Source: Chryseobacterium elymi (GTDB lineage Bacteria > Bacteroidota > Bacteroidia > Flavobacteriales > Weeksellaceae). From it: 64,000 nt of DNA. Under the pieces are notes generated by a model, which saw only the letters and a program-made list of their open reading frames with translations, was not told where the DNA came from and searched no databases. Positions 34,304 to 43,509 of this stretch are shown here, piece by piece. The first letter of the stretch is position 1, and every line of letters begins with the position of its first letter. Both the position numbers and the translations under genes were made by a program. The stretch is from contig NZ_QNUH01000001.1 of assembly GCF_003385495.1 (NCBI RefSeq), positions 186,001-250,000 of the forward strand. The letters run 5' to 3'.

Positions 34304-37225
34304 TTAAAAGTTTGCTTTTACTGAGAAACCTATCGAACGGGTAACCGGCATACCAAGAATATCTACTCCAACTCCACCCGGATTTACACCAGACACCTGT
34401 TCCGGATCGAATGGTGCTTTGTTGTATAGGAAGAATAAATTGGTGCCGATCAAGCTTAGTGTTGCATCTTTGAAATATTTACCGTTTATACTGAATTGAT
34501 AAGAAATAGAAGCCTGTCTTAATCTTACATTTGTTGCATTATACATATACGCTTCATTAATACCTCCTGAACCTCCGACTACATCATAATATGCTCTTGC
34601 ATCTGTTTTTCCTGTGTATGCCGTTCCATTTGCATATGCTGCATTGGCAATAGAAACGCCTCCATTGTCTCGGGCATCTGCAGAAACTTGGCTTACTCCT
34701 TTTTTGTCATTCAAAGCCTGTGTAATCCCCAGTACTTTACCCCCGAATTTACCATCAATCAGGAAATTAATATTTACTTTTCCGATATTAAATGTGTTAT
34801 TAAAGCCTAACATAAATTTAGGATTTGGATTTCCTAAAAACGTTTGTCTGTCTTCAGCCAATTGCGGGACTCCGTCTGCAGTGACAACAATCCTTCCTTG
34901 TGCATCTCTTAAGAAAGCAGTTCCGTAAATATCTCCGAAAGAACCACCTACTTTAATTCCGTTGTAGCCACCACCAGTCAAGAAAAACGGTTTTACATCA
35001 CCACTTCCTGTGTAGAAACCGATTGGGAATACTTCTTTTATTTTATTTTTATTTGCAGAAGCATTTACAGCAACCGTCCAACCAAATTTCTTAGAATCAA
35101 ATACTTTATAAGACAAACTGGATTCGAAACCAGTATTCTGAATTTTTCCTGCACTGATGTCAATTCCTGCCAGATTGGTACCATATATACTGCCTCCTGT
35201 ACTTACATTTTTTAGATATTGATTGGATACATTTGAATTATAGTACGTAAAATCGAAACTCAATCTATTATTAAACAACCTGAATTCTGTTCCCGCTTCA
35301 AACGTTTTATTCATTTCCGGTTGTGGAAACAGATAGGCAAATTGTGGAAAGTTTACAATATCAACAGGTGCTGAGCTATAAGATCCTGTAATTACACCAC
35401 CATTAAAAATAGGTTGTGGATTTGTAGATGTAGGATCTAAAGCATTCCCCACAGTTGCGTATGATGCTCTTACTTTCCAAAAGTTAATAGCTTCAGGAAG
35501 CTTGAAAACATCACTTAAAATAGAGTTAAGACCTGCGGAATAATAATCAAAATTATTTTTAGGGGCTTTTGATAATGTAGAAGACCAATCGACTCTATAC
35601 GTAAGATCTAAATACAATAATCTTTTGTATCCAAAATTGGCACTTGCAAAAACCGACTGATCTTGTCGATGCGGGGTGTCAATTTTGTAGCCATTCCCTT
35701 CACCATTCCAAGCGAGGTTATTTAAAGTAAAAAGATTGGCAGTAAATAATCTGTTGTTTTCTATATTGGTAATTGTATATTTAAGATCAGAAATACTTGT
35801 TCCAACCGTAAAATCAAAACTTAAATTATCACTGATTTTTGGGCTACCCGCTAAGATAAAGTCACTATACGTTGTGGTTTTCTCAATGGTGTTTTTTGAT
35901 AATTTTCCATTGATACCACTCACAGTATTATTAGAAAACGCATAAATATTACGCTGTGTGTCAGAATTATAATAATTATAATTCCCTCTTAATTTTGCAG
36001 TTAACCAACTGTTTAAGGCATAACTTAAACTTGCAGATCCGTAGAAATTTTTATTTTTGGTCGTAACAGGGTTTTTGTTGAGAATCCAATAAGGATTTTG
36101 GGTTTCACTATCCTCAAAACCACCATCCGGCCTGATTGCCCACCAGTTTTGTGCAGGTAAAAAACGGGTGTTGTTAAAATAGGTATAGTTATCTCCACTG
36201 AATTGATCAAAATCGATTCCTCTTGGCAACCAATATAAATTGCTAATTGGCGAGAAGTAAGAACCCGGTGTTAATCTATTTTTTGAATTCTGCAAAGAAG
36301 CCATTACGTTGGCATCCAATGTCAGTTTATCGTTAAGAAATTTACTGGAATTTCTATAGTTAATATTATATTGATCAAATGTAGAAGTTGGGATTACACC
36401 GGTATTATTGGTACTCCCCAAAGAGAAAAAATTAGTTGTTTTTTCATTCCCTGCCTGGAAACTCAAACTATTGATCCTTGTAATTCCTGTGTCGAAAAAA
36501 TTTTTCACATAATCTTTAGAAGCTCCTTTTGCGCCCCAGCTATCATAAGTACCTGTAGCTCCGGTAGCTGCATTATAAGGGGTTGACTGTAAATAACTGT
36601 TTTGTAATTTTGGTAAATTGTAAACATCATCGAAAGTAATGCTGGATGAAAACGAAATACTGCTCCTTCCTGCAACTCCTTTTTTCGTCACAATCAAAAC
36701 CGCACCATTACTTCCTTGCGATCCATACAAGGCCGCCGCAGAAGCACCCTTCAAAAAGTTGATGCTTTCTATATCTTCAGGATTTATTGTGCTTAAAACA
36801 TCTCCAGTGTCTGGCATTCCTGAAAAATAATCTACGTTTGGACCTCCTGTTCCTGTAATACCTGTATTATTGACGATAGGAACTCCATCAATAACGTACA
36901 AAGGTTGGCTATTTCTTGTGGATTTGTCACCTCTCATGGTGATTCTTACGGAACCTCCGACACCACCATTGGTTTTATTAATCTGTACATTGGAAACTTT
37001 CCCGTTAATAGAGTTTAAAAGATTGGGCGTTTTTACTTCTGTAAGTTCATCTCCTCCTATTTGCTGACTAGAGTAAGTAAGGGAGCGAGCCTGCCTTTTA
37101 ATCCCCAAAGAGGTCACCACCACTTCTTCAATTTTGGTTGTTTTAGCAGTATCTGCCGTTTTTGTTTCCTGTGCGTAAGCAGATAAAGAAATAGCTAATA
37201 AAACCGGTATAACAGTTTTTCTCAT
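34304..37225 (-). CDS. susC: SusC/RagA-family TonB-linked outer membrane transporter
   Basis: 973 residues. Signal peptide ends SAYAQ. A TonB-box-like stretch (KIEEVVVTSLGIKRQ) leads to the plug domain with SVRITMRGDKS, PLYVIDGVPI and FLKGASAAALYGSQGSNGAVLIVTKKG, then a barrel ending IGFSVKANF. The CarboxypepD-regulatory N-terminal domain seen in many SusCs is absent. Together with SusD it should import N-glycan oligosaccharides. First gene of the PUL cluster, 400 bp downstream of the AraC regulator. Confidence 0.95.
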   Translation of the reverse strand: MRKTVIPVLLAISLSAYAQETKTADTAKTTKIEEVVVTSLGIKRQARSLTYSSQQIGGDELTEVKTPNLLNSINGKVSNVQINKTNGGVGGSVRITMRGDKSTRNSQPLYVIDGVPIVNNTGITGTGGPNVDYFSGMPDTGDVLSTINPEDIESINFLKGASAAALYGSQGSNGAVLIVTKKGVAGRSSISFSSSITFDDVYNLPKLQNSYLQSTPYNAATGATGTYDSWGAKGASKDYVKNFFDTGITRINSLSFQAGNEKTTNFFSLGSTNNTGVIPTSTFDQYNINYRNSSKFLNDKLTLDANVMASLQNSKNRLTPGSYFSPISNLYWLPRGIDFDQFSGDNYTYFNNTRFLPAQNWWAIRPDGGFEDSETQNPYWILNKNPVTTKNKNFYGSASLSYALNSWLTAKLRGNYNYYNSDTQRNIYAFSNNTVSGINGKLSKNTIEKTTTYSDFILAGSPKISDNLSFDFTVGTSISDLKYTITNIENNRLFTANLFTLNNLAWNGEGNGYKIDTPHRQDQSVFASANFGYKRLLYLDLTYRVDWSSTLSKAPKNNFDYYSAGLNSILSDVFKLPEAINFWKVRASYATVGNALDPTSTNPQPIFNGGVITGSYSSAPVDIVNFPQFAYLFPQPEMNKTFEAGTEFRLFNNRLSFDFTYYNSNVSNQYLKNVSTGGSIYGTNLAGIDISAGKIQNTGFESSLSYKVFDSKKFGWTVAVNASANKNKIKEVFPIGFYTGSGDVKPFFLTGGGYNGIKVGGSFGDIYGTAFLRDAQGRIVVTADGVPQLAEDRQTFLGNPNPKFMLGFNNTFNIGKVNINFLIDGKFGGKVLGITQALNDKKGVSQVSADARDNGGVSIANAAYANGTAYTGKTDARAYYDVVGGSGGINEAYMYNATNVRLRQASISYQFSINGKYFKDATLSLIGTNLFFLYNKAPFDPEQVSGVNPGGVGVDILGMPVTRSIGFSVKANF

Positions 37226-37369
37226 AAGGTTAGTTTTATTAAGATTTATTTGAGAATCAACTACATTGCTTTAAATATTGTATGCATTTCAAAATGATAT
37301 TTATCTTCATTTTTTCAGCAACATTTGCATCAAATAATTAAAGTTTTGTTAAGATTTAATTCACATTAA

Positions 37370-37377
37370 CAAATCTA
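37370..37377 (-). promoter_or_regulatory. Possible -7 element (TAGATTTG) for susC
   Basis: Minus-strand TAnnTTTG match about 145 nt before the susC ATG, implying a long leader. No convincing -33 element is seen. Confidence 0.35.
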
Positions 37378-37561
37378 AATTTTGTTCACAGCCTGATATA
37401 ATACTATTTTATCATAAAACGATATTATTTTTTCACCTGTTTTCTAGATAATTAAATTACTCGCTGATTTTCAGCATGATATCATAATTTCAAGCATATA
37501 ATTTTCAACAATTATATAATGCTTTTTCAGCATATTTTGATTAAAATAAATCTGACATCCA

Positions 37562-37590
37562 TAAAAAAACCGGATAGTAACTATCCGGAT
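37562..37590 (-). terminator. Terminator of the AraC regulator gene
   Basis: Perfect CCGGATAG/CTATCCGG stem with a 3-nt loop followed on the minus strand by a T run, about 40 nt after the regulator stop. Confidence 0.85.
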
Positions 37591-37628
37591 ATCACGATCC
37601 CAAGGCGAATTTGTTTAATCCAAAAAGA

Positions 37629-38507
37629 TTATTCGATTTTCTTCACCCCCTTAAAAAGCTCTTTAAATTCTGTAGGGGTTGTTTTTTTAATAGACTTGAA
37701 AACTTTATTGAAATTGGCAATATTATTAAAACCGGCTTCAAATGCAGTCTCAAAAACCGTCAGATTTTTCTCCATGAGCCATCTTGCCGCATAGCTGATC
37801 CTGATTTCATTCAGATAATTCACAAAGGTTTTGCCTGTTCTTTTCTTGATGAACCTGTTGAAAGTTACGCTGCTCATATTGATAAGTGATGCTGCATCAT
37901 GGAGTGTTATTTTGCTTTCAAAATTCTTATGCACAAAATCATGAACTATCTTCATTTTATCATTATCAGCAAAGGTTTCAAGCTCTATACTGTAAGAGGA
38001 TAACAATGTCTTGTCTTCGGCAATGGCCAGTTCATTAAGAATTTTCATGATCTCAATAAAAGATTCAAAACTGTTCATTTTGGATAAGTTGAAAAAAGAA
38101 TCTTTAAGCTTTTCTGCCGTTTCCTGTGAAAATAAAATTCCCCGGATTGACTCCTTCATCAGGTTGCTGATAGGTTTCAGAATATTTTTATCCATCATGG
38201 ACTGATTAAAAAAATCCTGGTTGAACTGCACCGTAATCTCATGGGTTTTCCGGTTTTTACACTTATGGTTGGCCCAGCAATGCGGCAGATTGGGACCCAC
38301 CAACACCAGTTCAATGTCACCTATTTCTCCGGTGTGATCACCTATCATACGGCGGTAACCCTTTCCTTTGCTGATAAAATTGATCTCGATCTCCGGATGA
38401 TAATGATACGGAAAATCAAAAGATGCTTTTATCCGGTCGAACACAAGAAAGCTGTCCTCGGGAGATAATGGAGTTATTTCTCTCAAAATATTTTCTAGCT
38501 TGCTCAT
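37629..38507 (-). CDS. AraC-family transcriptional regulator of the PUL
   Basis: 292 residues: an N-terminal cupin-like sensor domain (about 15-150; FPYHYHPEIEINFISKGKGYR) and a C-terminal AraC HTH pair (about 190-290; SSVTFNRFIKKRTGKTFVNYL, AFEAGFNNIANFNKVFKS). Encoded upstream of and codirectional with susCD, so the obvious candidate to respond to mannose or GlcNAc products. This differs from the HTCS or ECF-sigma/anti-sigma control usual for Bacteroides N-glycan loci. Confidence 0.92.
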   Translation of the reverse strand: MSKLENILREITPLSPEDSFLVFDRIKASFDFPYHYHPEIEINFISKGKGYRRMIGDHTGEIGDIELVLVGPNLPHCWANHKCKNRKTHEITVQFNQDFFNQSMMDKNILKPISNLMKESIRGILFSQETAEKLKDSFFNLSKMNSFESFIEIMKILNELAIAEDKTLLSSYSIELETFADNDKMKIVHDFVHKNFESKITLHDAASLINMSSVTFNRFIKKRTGKTFVNYLNEIRISYAARWLMEKNLTVFETAFEAGFNNIANFNKVFKSIKKTTPTEFKELFKGVKKIE

Positions 38508-38993
38508 CTAATCTTTGAAAAAATTAAAGTTATTATTCAATACAGAACTTTTTACAAATTTGATAAAAAACCAATCAATTAATATATAATTTTTATTTTT
38601 TCTTTATTTTTAATAAAAAAAGTAAATTAGAATTTAAATTAGTGTCTATTATAAATAACAATAATGCTTTTAAATAATAGATGTATTCTGTTGATAATGT
38701 CAAAACGCCTTTTTGTATCTTTAGCTAAATTATATGAGGCGACGGTTATTTTTGGAAGCCACTATAAAAATCTAAAGCCCATCAGCAGAACTCAATTCAG
38801 ATATGACATTAAAATACTTTTTAATTTCGGAACTATAAATGTAGTATAGATTCTATCATGATAAAGTTTCAAAAATTACTTGTCGGGAAAAAAGTACAAT
38901 ATTTAAGGCTTTTTATCCATTGAATCCGGTTTACAACCGCTCTATCTTTGTATCATCAAAACAACATATTAAAACAACAACAAAACAAACATT
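38508..38993. other. Intergenic region between AraC and OsmC genes
   Basis: 486 bp, divergent promoter region. Very AT-rich. It contains the OsmC -7 element near its end; nothing else can be supported. A 61-codon open frame inside it has no family features. Confidence 0.5.
38943..38950 (+). promoter_or_regulatory. -7 promoter element (TATCTTTG) of the OsmC gene
   Basis: TAnnTTTG, 43 nt before the ATG, with a TTG about 20 nt upstream (CCATTGAATCCGG) as possible -33 element. Confidence 0.6.
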
Positions 38994-39413
38994 ATGAGAC
39001 GTAACGCAACAGCCGTTTGGAACGGTAACATCAAAGAAGGTAAAGGACACTTAACTACTCAAAGCACAACATTAAACGAAACACAGTATTCTTTCAACAG
39101 CCGTTTCGCAGACGGAGTAGGGACAAATCCCGAAGAATTATTGGCGGCAGCACATGCAGGATGTTTTACGATGAAACTGAGTGCCGAGCTTTCCCAGGCT
39201 GGTTTTACTCCTGAAGAATTAAAAACAACCTCTGTGATCACCCTAGATCCAAGCGTTGGAAAAATCACAAAATCTGAACTCACTCTTACCGCAAAAGTTC
39301 CGGGACTTTCAGAAGAGGAATTCCAAAAATATGCTAAAATTGCAGAAGAAGGTTGTCCTGTAAGTGCAGCTTTCAATTTCGAAATTACTTTGAGTGCTAC
39401 TTTAGCTCAATAA
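38994..39413 (+). CDS. OsmC family peroxiredoxin
   Basis: 139 residues. The two redox cysteines of the family are present: Cys57 in AAAHAGCFTMKL and Cys121 in EEGCPVSAAFN. This matches the OsmC group of organic-hydroperoxide reductases, which use the pair as a thiol peroxidase. The gene is monocistronic with its own promoter. Confidence 0.93.
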   Translation: MRRNATAVWNGNIKEGKGHLTTQSTTLNETQYSFNSRFADGVGTNPEELLAAAHAGCFTMKLSAELSQAGFTPEELKTTSVITLDPSVGKITKSELTLTAKVPGLSEEEFQKYAKIAEEGCPVSAAFNFEITLSATLAQ

Positions 39414-39430
39414 CAGCAAAATTCTTATTG

Positions 39431-39555
39431 AACCATTAAGATTTTTTTAAGTGATTAAGGAAGGTTAAGAATATCAAACAATATTTTTAAGTAAACTGCT
39501 TCTATCCGCTGGCGGATTCTTAATTAATCTTACTGCTTAAAAGATCTTAATGGTT
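39431..39555. repeat. Long imperfect palindrome
   Basis: Outer arms AACCATTAAGAT and ATCTTAATGGTT are exact; the intervening sequence continues to pair imperfectly into a perfect centre ATCCGC-TG-GCGGAT (39504-39517). About 125 bp in all. It may terminate OsmC transcription but looks like a dispersed intergenic element. Confidence 0.7.
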
Positions 39556-39599
39556 TATTTTTTTGGTGAAAACATTTTATCTGAAATTCTCAAATTAAG

Positions 39600-39770
39600 C
39601 AGAAAAGTGTTTCCCACAGATCACACAGATTACACAGATTTTTTATTAGACTTCAATAGATCATGAAAATCAAAGATTTTCAAAAAACTTAAGTGATCTT
39701 CTTTAGCACAATGATTTTAAACTTTAGATTAACTTAAGTGTCTTAAAACTTTTGTTCCTTTTGTGGCAGA
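39600..39770. repeat. Intergenic repeat, copy A
   Basis: Contains a central hairpin GAAAATC-AAA-GATTTTC (39665-39681) and a right flank (39730-39766) that in reverse complement resembles the left flank of copy B at 45.27 kb. Also holds the tandem word CACAGATTACACAGATT. Confidence 0.55.
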
Positions 39771-39815
39771 GCCTTTTCAGGAGCATATTTGAAGTAAAGT
39801 ACACAATTTTAAAAC

Positions 39816-39839
39816 AAAATATACCAATCGGTATATTTT
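39816..39839. promoter_or_regulatory. TetR operator palindrome
   Basis: Perfect 10-bp inverted repeat AAAATATACC-AATC-GGTATATTTT directly upstream of the -7 element of the TetR gene, the classical place and form of an autoregulatory TetR-family operator (ATACC...GGTAT half-sites). Confidence 0.8.
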
Positions 39840-39842
39840 ATG

Positions 39843-39850
39843 TATATTTG
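39843..39850 (+). promoter_or_regulatory. -7 promoter element (TATATTTG) of the tetR operon
   Basis: TAnnTTTG starting 4 nt after the operator palindrome, 20 nt before the ATG. Confidence 0.65.
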
Positions 39851-39870
39851 CAGTATACTAAATACTTAAA

Positions 39871-40476
39871 ATGTCAAAAGCAGAAAAGACCAAACAGTTT
39901 ATTATTGAGAAAACAGCTTCTTTGTTCAATACCAAGGGTTATCTGTCTACATCTTTATCTGACATTACGGAAGCTACAGGCCTTACCAAAGGCAGTATCT
40001 ACGGAAACTTTGACAATAAGGATCAGGTCGCACTTGAAGTTTACAAATACAACTCAAGTCTTTTATCAAAAAATATGGCCAGATCTTTAGGAGATGAATT
40101 TCCAACTACCATTGATAAATTAAATGCCTTTGTCAATTTTTACCGGAAAAACTGGAAAGCAGTCTTTGAAAATGGCGGCTGTCCTCTGATGAATGCCGCC
40201 ACCGAGGCCGATGATACTTTTCCCAGCCTGAAGAAACAGGTTACCCAATCGTTTGAAGGCTGGATCAAAAAAATAACTGCCATCATTGTTGAGGGACAGA
40301 AAACCGGGGAAATTCATGAAGATATAGATGCTGATGAATACGGATCGCTCTTCATTATGCTCGTTGAGGGCGGAATTCTTCTTTCTAAAACAACAGAAAA
40401 TAAAAAATACTTAAACCTGGCTTTAGACAGAATATTATTCATGATTGATAAAGAGCTAAAAACACTTCCATCATAA
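39871..40476 (+). CDS. TetR/AcrR-family transcriptional regulator
   Basis: 201 residues. Residues about 8-55 form the TetR HTH (FIIEKTASLFNTKGYLSTSLSDITEATGLTKGSIYGNFDNKDQVALEVYK contains it; the recognition part is TGLTKGSIYGNFDNK). The C-terminal ligand domain contains FYRKNWKAVFENGGCPLMNAATEADD, typical of a large group of flavobacterial/proteobacterial TetRs near fatty-acid or quinone genes. Probably represses its own operon with the thiolase, thioesterase and FabF genes through the palindrome at 39816. Confidence 0.92.
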   Translation: MSKAEKTKQFIIEKTASLFNTKGYLSTSLSDITEATGLTKGSIYGNFDNKDQVALEVYKYNSSLLSKNMARSLGDEFPTTIDKLNAFVNFYRKNWKAVFENGGCPLMNAATEADDTFPSLKKQVTQSFEGWIKKITAIIVEGQKTGEIHEDIDADEYGSLFIMLVEGGILLSKTTENKKYLNLALDRILFMIDKELKTLPS

Positions 40477-40487
40477 AACTTTTCAAT

Positions 40488-41756
40488 ATGGAAACAAAAA
40501 AAGTGGCCATTGTAGGATACAGCAGAATTCCTTTTGCCAGAATTAATACAGCCTATGCAGACCTGGATAACCAAGAGCTTCTGGAAGCGTCTCTGAACGG
40601 ACTGATTAACAAATATCATTTACAGGGGAAACTCCTAGGCGAAGTAGCTGGAGGTGCTGTTATCAAACATATTTCAGAGAGCAACCTCATCAGAGAAACA
40701 GTGATGAATACTGCGCTTGATCCTGCTACTCCAGCATGTGATCTTCAGCAAGCCTGTGATACTGGAATTGAGGCAGCCGTATACATTGGAAATAAAATTG
40801 CGTTGGGACAGATAGAAAGTGGAATTGCCTGTGGCGTTGAAGCGATGAGTAATATTCCGTTTGAATCAGCACCAAGATTAAGAAAAGCCCTGTTAAAAGC
40901 CAATAAAGAAAAGTCACCCTTCGGAAAGCTTAAACAGCTGCTCACTCCAAAGCTGAAAGACTGGATGCCTGTTCCTTATAAAGGTCAGGAACCGAAAACA
41001 GGTCTGGTAATGGGCGGACATACGGAAATTACAGCAAAATATTATCAGATTTCCCGTGAAGAACAGGATGAATTGGCATTCAAAAGCCACCAGAATATGG
41101 CCAAAGCTTATGATGAAGGTTTTTTTGATGATATGATTATTCCCGCATTCGGATTAGATAAAGACAATAATCTTCGCAGAGACACCAGCCTTGAAAAACT
41201 TTCACAGCTGAAGCCTGCTTTTGATAAAGAGAACGGAACTCTGACTGCCGGAAATTCAACTCCTTTTACAGACGGCGCTTCTTCTGTACTTCTGGCCAGT
41301 GAAGAATGGGCCAATGCCAATGGCCTTCCTGTTTTAGCCTACATTACTTTCTCAGAAGTGGCAGGAATTGAGTATGTAGAAAACAAACAAAATCTGCTTC
41401 TTGCCCCTGTTTTTGCAGCAGACAGAATGCTTAAAAAAGCAGGAATGAGCCTGGAAGATTTTGATTATTATGAAATCCATGAAGCTTTTGCCGCACAGGT
41501 TCTTGCCACCATTAAGATTTGGGAAAATGACGATCTTGCTAAAAAATTCGGACTGGAAAAAGCACTGGGGAAAATTGACAGGGATAAACTGAATGTAAAA
41601 GGCGGAAGCCTTGCGGCAGCACACCCTTTTGCAGCTACGGGTGGAAGAATAATCGGCACCTTAGCAAAACTCCTTCACGAAAAGGGCCGCGGAAAAGGGT
41701 TCATCTCTATTTGCGCTGCGCGCGGACAGGGTGTAACTATGATTTTAGAAAAGTAA
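40488..41756 (+). CDS. Acetyl-CoA C-acyltransferase (thiolase)
   Basis: 422 residues. KVAIVGYSRIPFARINTAYADL at the start, the nucleophile Cys in QQACDTGIEAAV, the YEIHEAFAAQVL histidine, the GGSLAAAHPFAATGGRI loop and SICAARGQGVTMIL with the second catalytic Cys complete a functional thiolase. The FadI-like degradative type is most similar, but direction (condensation or cleavage) cannot be told. 12 nt after tetR. Confidence 0.92.
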   Translation: METKKVAIVGYSRIPFARINTAYADLDNQELLEASLNGLINKYHLQGKLLGEVAGGAVIKHISESNLIRETVMNTALDPATPACDLQQACDTGIEAAVYIGNKIALGQIESGIACGVEAMSNIPFESAPRLRKALLKANKEKSPFGKLKQLLTPKLKDWMPVPYKGQEPKTGLVMGGHTEITAKYYQISREEQDELAFKSHQNMAKAYDEGFFDDMIIPAFGLDKDNNLRRDTSLEKLSQLKPAFDKENGTLTAGNSTPFTDGASSVLLASEEWANANGLPVLAYITFSEVAGIEYVENKQNLLLAPVFAADRMLKKAGMSLEDFDYYEIHEAFAAQVLATIKIWENDDLAKKFGLEKALGKIDRDKLNVKGGSLAAAHPFAATGGRIIGTLAKLLHEKGRGKGFISICAARGQGVTMILEK

Positions 41757-41766
41757 AAAGAAAAAT

Positions 41767-42192
41767 ATGGACAGATTAACACAACTGCAGCAATTCATTG
41801 GAAAGGAATTTGACCAATCGCCATCACCGTTTATGAAATGGCTCAATCCTATTGTAGTTTCTGCAGAAGAAGGACATCTTGAATTCCAATATACCGTAAG
41901 ACCGGAATGGCTGAACCCGATCGGAAACCTTCATGGCGGTGTAACGGCAGCCATTGTTGACGACATTATTGGGGCTACTATGTTCTCCCTGAATGAAAAT
42001 TCTTTTGTAACAACCATCAATAATGTGATCGATTATTTTTCAACTGCAAAAGAAAATGATAATATTGTAGCCGAAACGAAAATTATAAAAAGAGGCAGGC
42101 AGTTTGTCAATGCACAATGCGAAATATGGAACGCAGACAAAACAAGACTGATTGCCAGGGGAACCTCTAATCTATTCAAAATTAATAACTAA
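41767..42192 (+). CDS. PaaI-family hotdog thioesterase
   Basis: 141 residues, single hotdog domain with NPIGNLHGGVTAAIVDDIIGATMFSL (active-site Asp in the central helix) and the beta-strand INNVIDYFSTA. Such enzymes hydrolyse acyl- or aryl-CoA. Tight spacing (10 nt after thiolase, 2 nt before fabF) places it in the same operon, perhaps releasing stalled or finished acyl chains. Confidence 0.9.
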   Translation: MDRLTQLQQFIGKEFDQSPSPFMKWLNPIVVSAEEGHLEFQYTVRPEWLNPIGNLHGGVTAAIVDDIIGATMFSLNENSFVTTINNVIDYFSTAKENDNIVAETKIIKRGRQFVNAQCEIWNADKTRLIARGTSNLFKINN

Positions 42193-42194
42193 GT

Positions 42195-43436
42195 ATGAAA
42201 AGAGTTGTCATTACAGGACTGGGCGCGGTAACGCCTTTGGGGAACAATGTCGAAGATTTTTGGCAAAATAGCATTAACGGTGTCAGTGGAGCAGGTATAA
42301 TTACTCATTTTGATTCAGAGAAATTTAAAGTGCACTTCGCCTGTGAAGTGAAAAACTTTGATCCGAAAGTATACCTGACCCATAATGAAATAAAAAGAAG
42401 TGACCTATTTTCACAATATGCAATGTATGCTTCTACTGAAGCAATTCAGGATTCGGGGCTCGAATTCGAGAAAATGGACCCATTCGACACGGGTGTGATC
42501 TGGGGAACCGGACAAGGCGGCATGATCACATTTGAAACTGAGGTTATGAATTTTGCAGACGGAGACGGAACACCAAAATTCAATCCTTTCTTTGTTCCTA
42601 AATTTATTGCCAATATGGCTTCAGGAATGATCTCTATGAAATTCGGACTGCAGGGAATCAATTATACAACCATTTCAGCCTGTGCAACAGGAAACACCGC
42701 ATTGATGGATGCGTTCAACTATATCCGTCTTGGAAAAGCAAAAGTAATTATCAGTGGTGGTTCTGAAGCAGCGATAACACCTGCTTCTATAGGCGGGTTT
42801 TCAATTATGAAAGCGATGTCTACCAGAAATGATGATTTCGCCACAGCAAGCCGCCCTTATGATGCAGACAGAGATGGTTTTGTGATGGGCGAAGGTGCCG
42901 GCGCATTGATCCTTGAAGAATATGAGCACGCTAAAGCAAGAGGTGCTAAAATTTATGCTGAGCTGGCTGGTGCCGCTATGACTGCTGATGCTTATCATAT
43001 GACAGCACCTCATCCGGAGGGAATCAGTGCCATTAAAGCCATGCAGCTGGCTATGAAAGAAGCTGGTGCCAATATTGAAGATCTTGATTATCTAAATCCA
43101 CATGCTACTTCTACTCCGCTTGGAGATCTGGTAGAATTGAAAGCAATCAGTACATTATTCGGAGGAAATAAAAATCTTGATATCAGTGCTACAAAATCCA
43201 TGACAGGGCATTTACTAGGTGCTGCCAGCGCTGCTGAGGCTATCCTTTCCATTAAAGCTGTAGAAAAAGGAATTATTCCTCCTACAATCAATCTTCACAG
43301 TATTGATGAGAACATTCCAAAAGATGTGAATATTGTTTTCGGAGAAGCTAAAGAAAAGGATATTAATTTTGCCTTAAGCAATGCTTTCGGATTCGGAGGG
43401 CATAATGCTACTCTGGTTTTTAAGAAGTTTAGCTAA
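42195..43436 (+). CDS. fabF: Beta-ketoacyl-ACP synthase II-type (KAS II)
   Basis: 413 residues. The Cys-His-His triad is intact: Cys163 (SACATGNTALMDA), His303 (PHATSTPLGD) and His339 (KSMTGHLLGAAS), with Lys334. It condenses malonyl-ACP with an acyl primer. The HATSTPLGD form differs slightly from the usual HGTSTP. Located in a TetR-controlled operon with a thiolase and thioesterase instead of acpP, so this may be an accessory synthase, not the housekeeping FabF (inference). Followed by a terminator. Confidence 0.92.
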   Translation: MKRVVITGLGAVTPLGNNVEDFWQNSINGVSGAGIITHFDSEKFKVHFACEVKNFDPKVYLTHNEIKRSDLFSQYAMYASTEAIQDSGLEFEKMDPFDTGVIWGTGQGGMITFETEVMNFADGDGTPKFNPFFVPKFIANMASGMISMKFGLQGINYTTISACATGNTALMDAFNYIRLGKAKVIISGGSEAAITPASIGGFSIMKAMSTRNDDFATASRPYDADRDGFVMGEGAGALILEEYEHAKARGAKIYAELAGAAMTADAYHMTAPHPEGISAIKAMQLAMKEAGANIEDLDYLNPHATSTPLGDLVELKAISTLFGGNKNLDISATKSMTGHLLGAASAAEAILSIKAVEKGIIPPTINLHSIDENIPKDVNIVFGEAKEKDINFALSNAFGFGGHNATLVFKKFS

Positions 43437-43443
43437 ATTAAAT

Positions 43444-43474
43444 AAAAAAAGCAGTCAAAATTGACTGCTTTTCC
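43444..43474. terminator. Terminator after fabF (bidirectional)
   Basis: AAGCAGTCAA/TTGACTGCTT stem between an A run and a T run, serving the convergent cupin gene as well. Confidence 0.88.
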
Positions 43475-43509
43475 ATTTTATAACTGCTCCCAATAATGAA
43501 ATAAATTTC

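Larger units (their letters stand above)
37226..37628. other. susC upstream region
   Basis: 403 bp between the AraC terminator and susC; AT-rich with several TTTG words, one weak -7 element and no gene. Probably contains the PUL promoter and the binding site of the AraC-type regulator. Confidence 0.5.
39414..39870. other. Repeat-containing intergenic region
   Basis: 457 bp with two palindromic repeat elements (39431-39555 and about 39600-39770) and then the TetR operator-promoter. No gene. Confidence 0.65.

Noticed and set aside
38664..38849. A 61-codon plus-strand open frame in the gap between AraC and OsmC
   Set aside because: Highly AT-rich, no signal, domain or promoter; composition of a random frame.
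39431..39770. CRISPR-like repeats
   Set aside because: The repeats are single palindromes of different lengths without regular spacers or cas genes.
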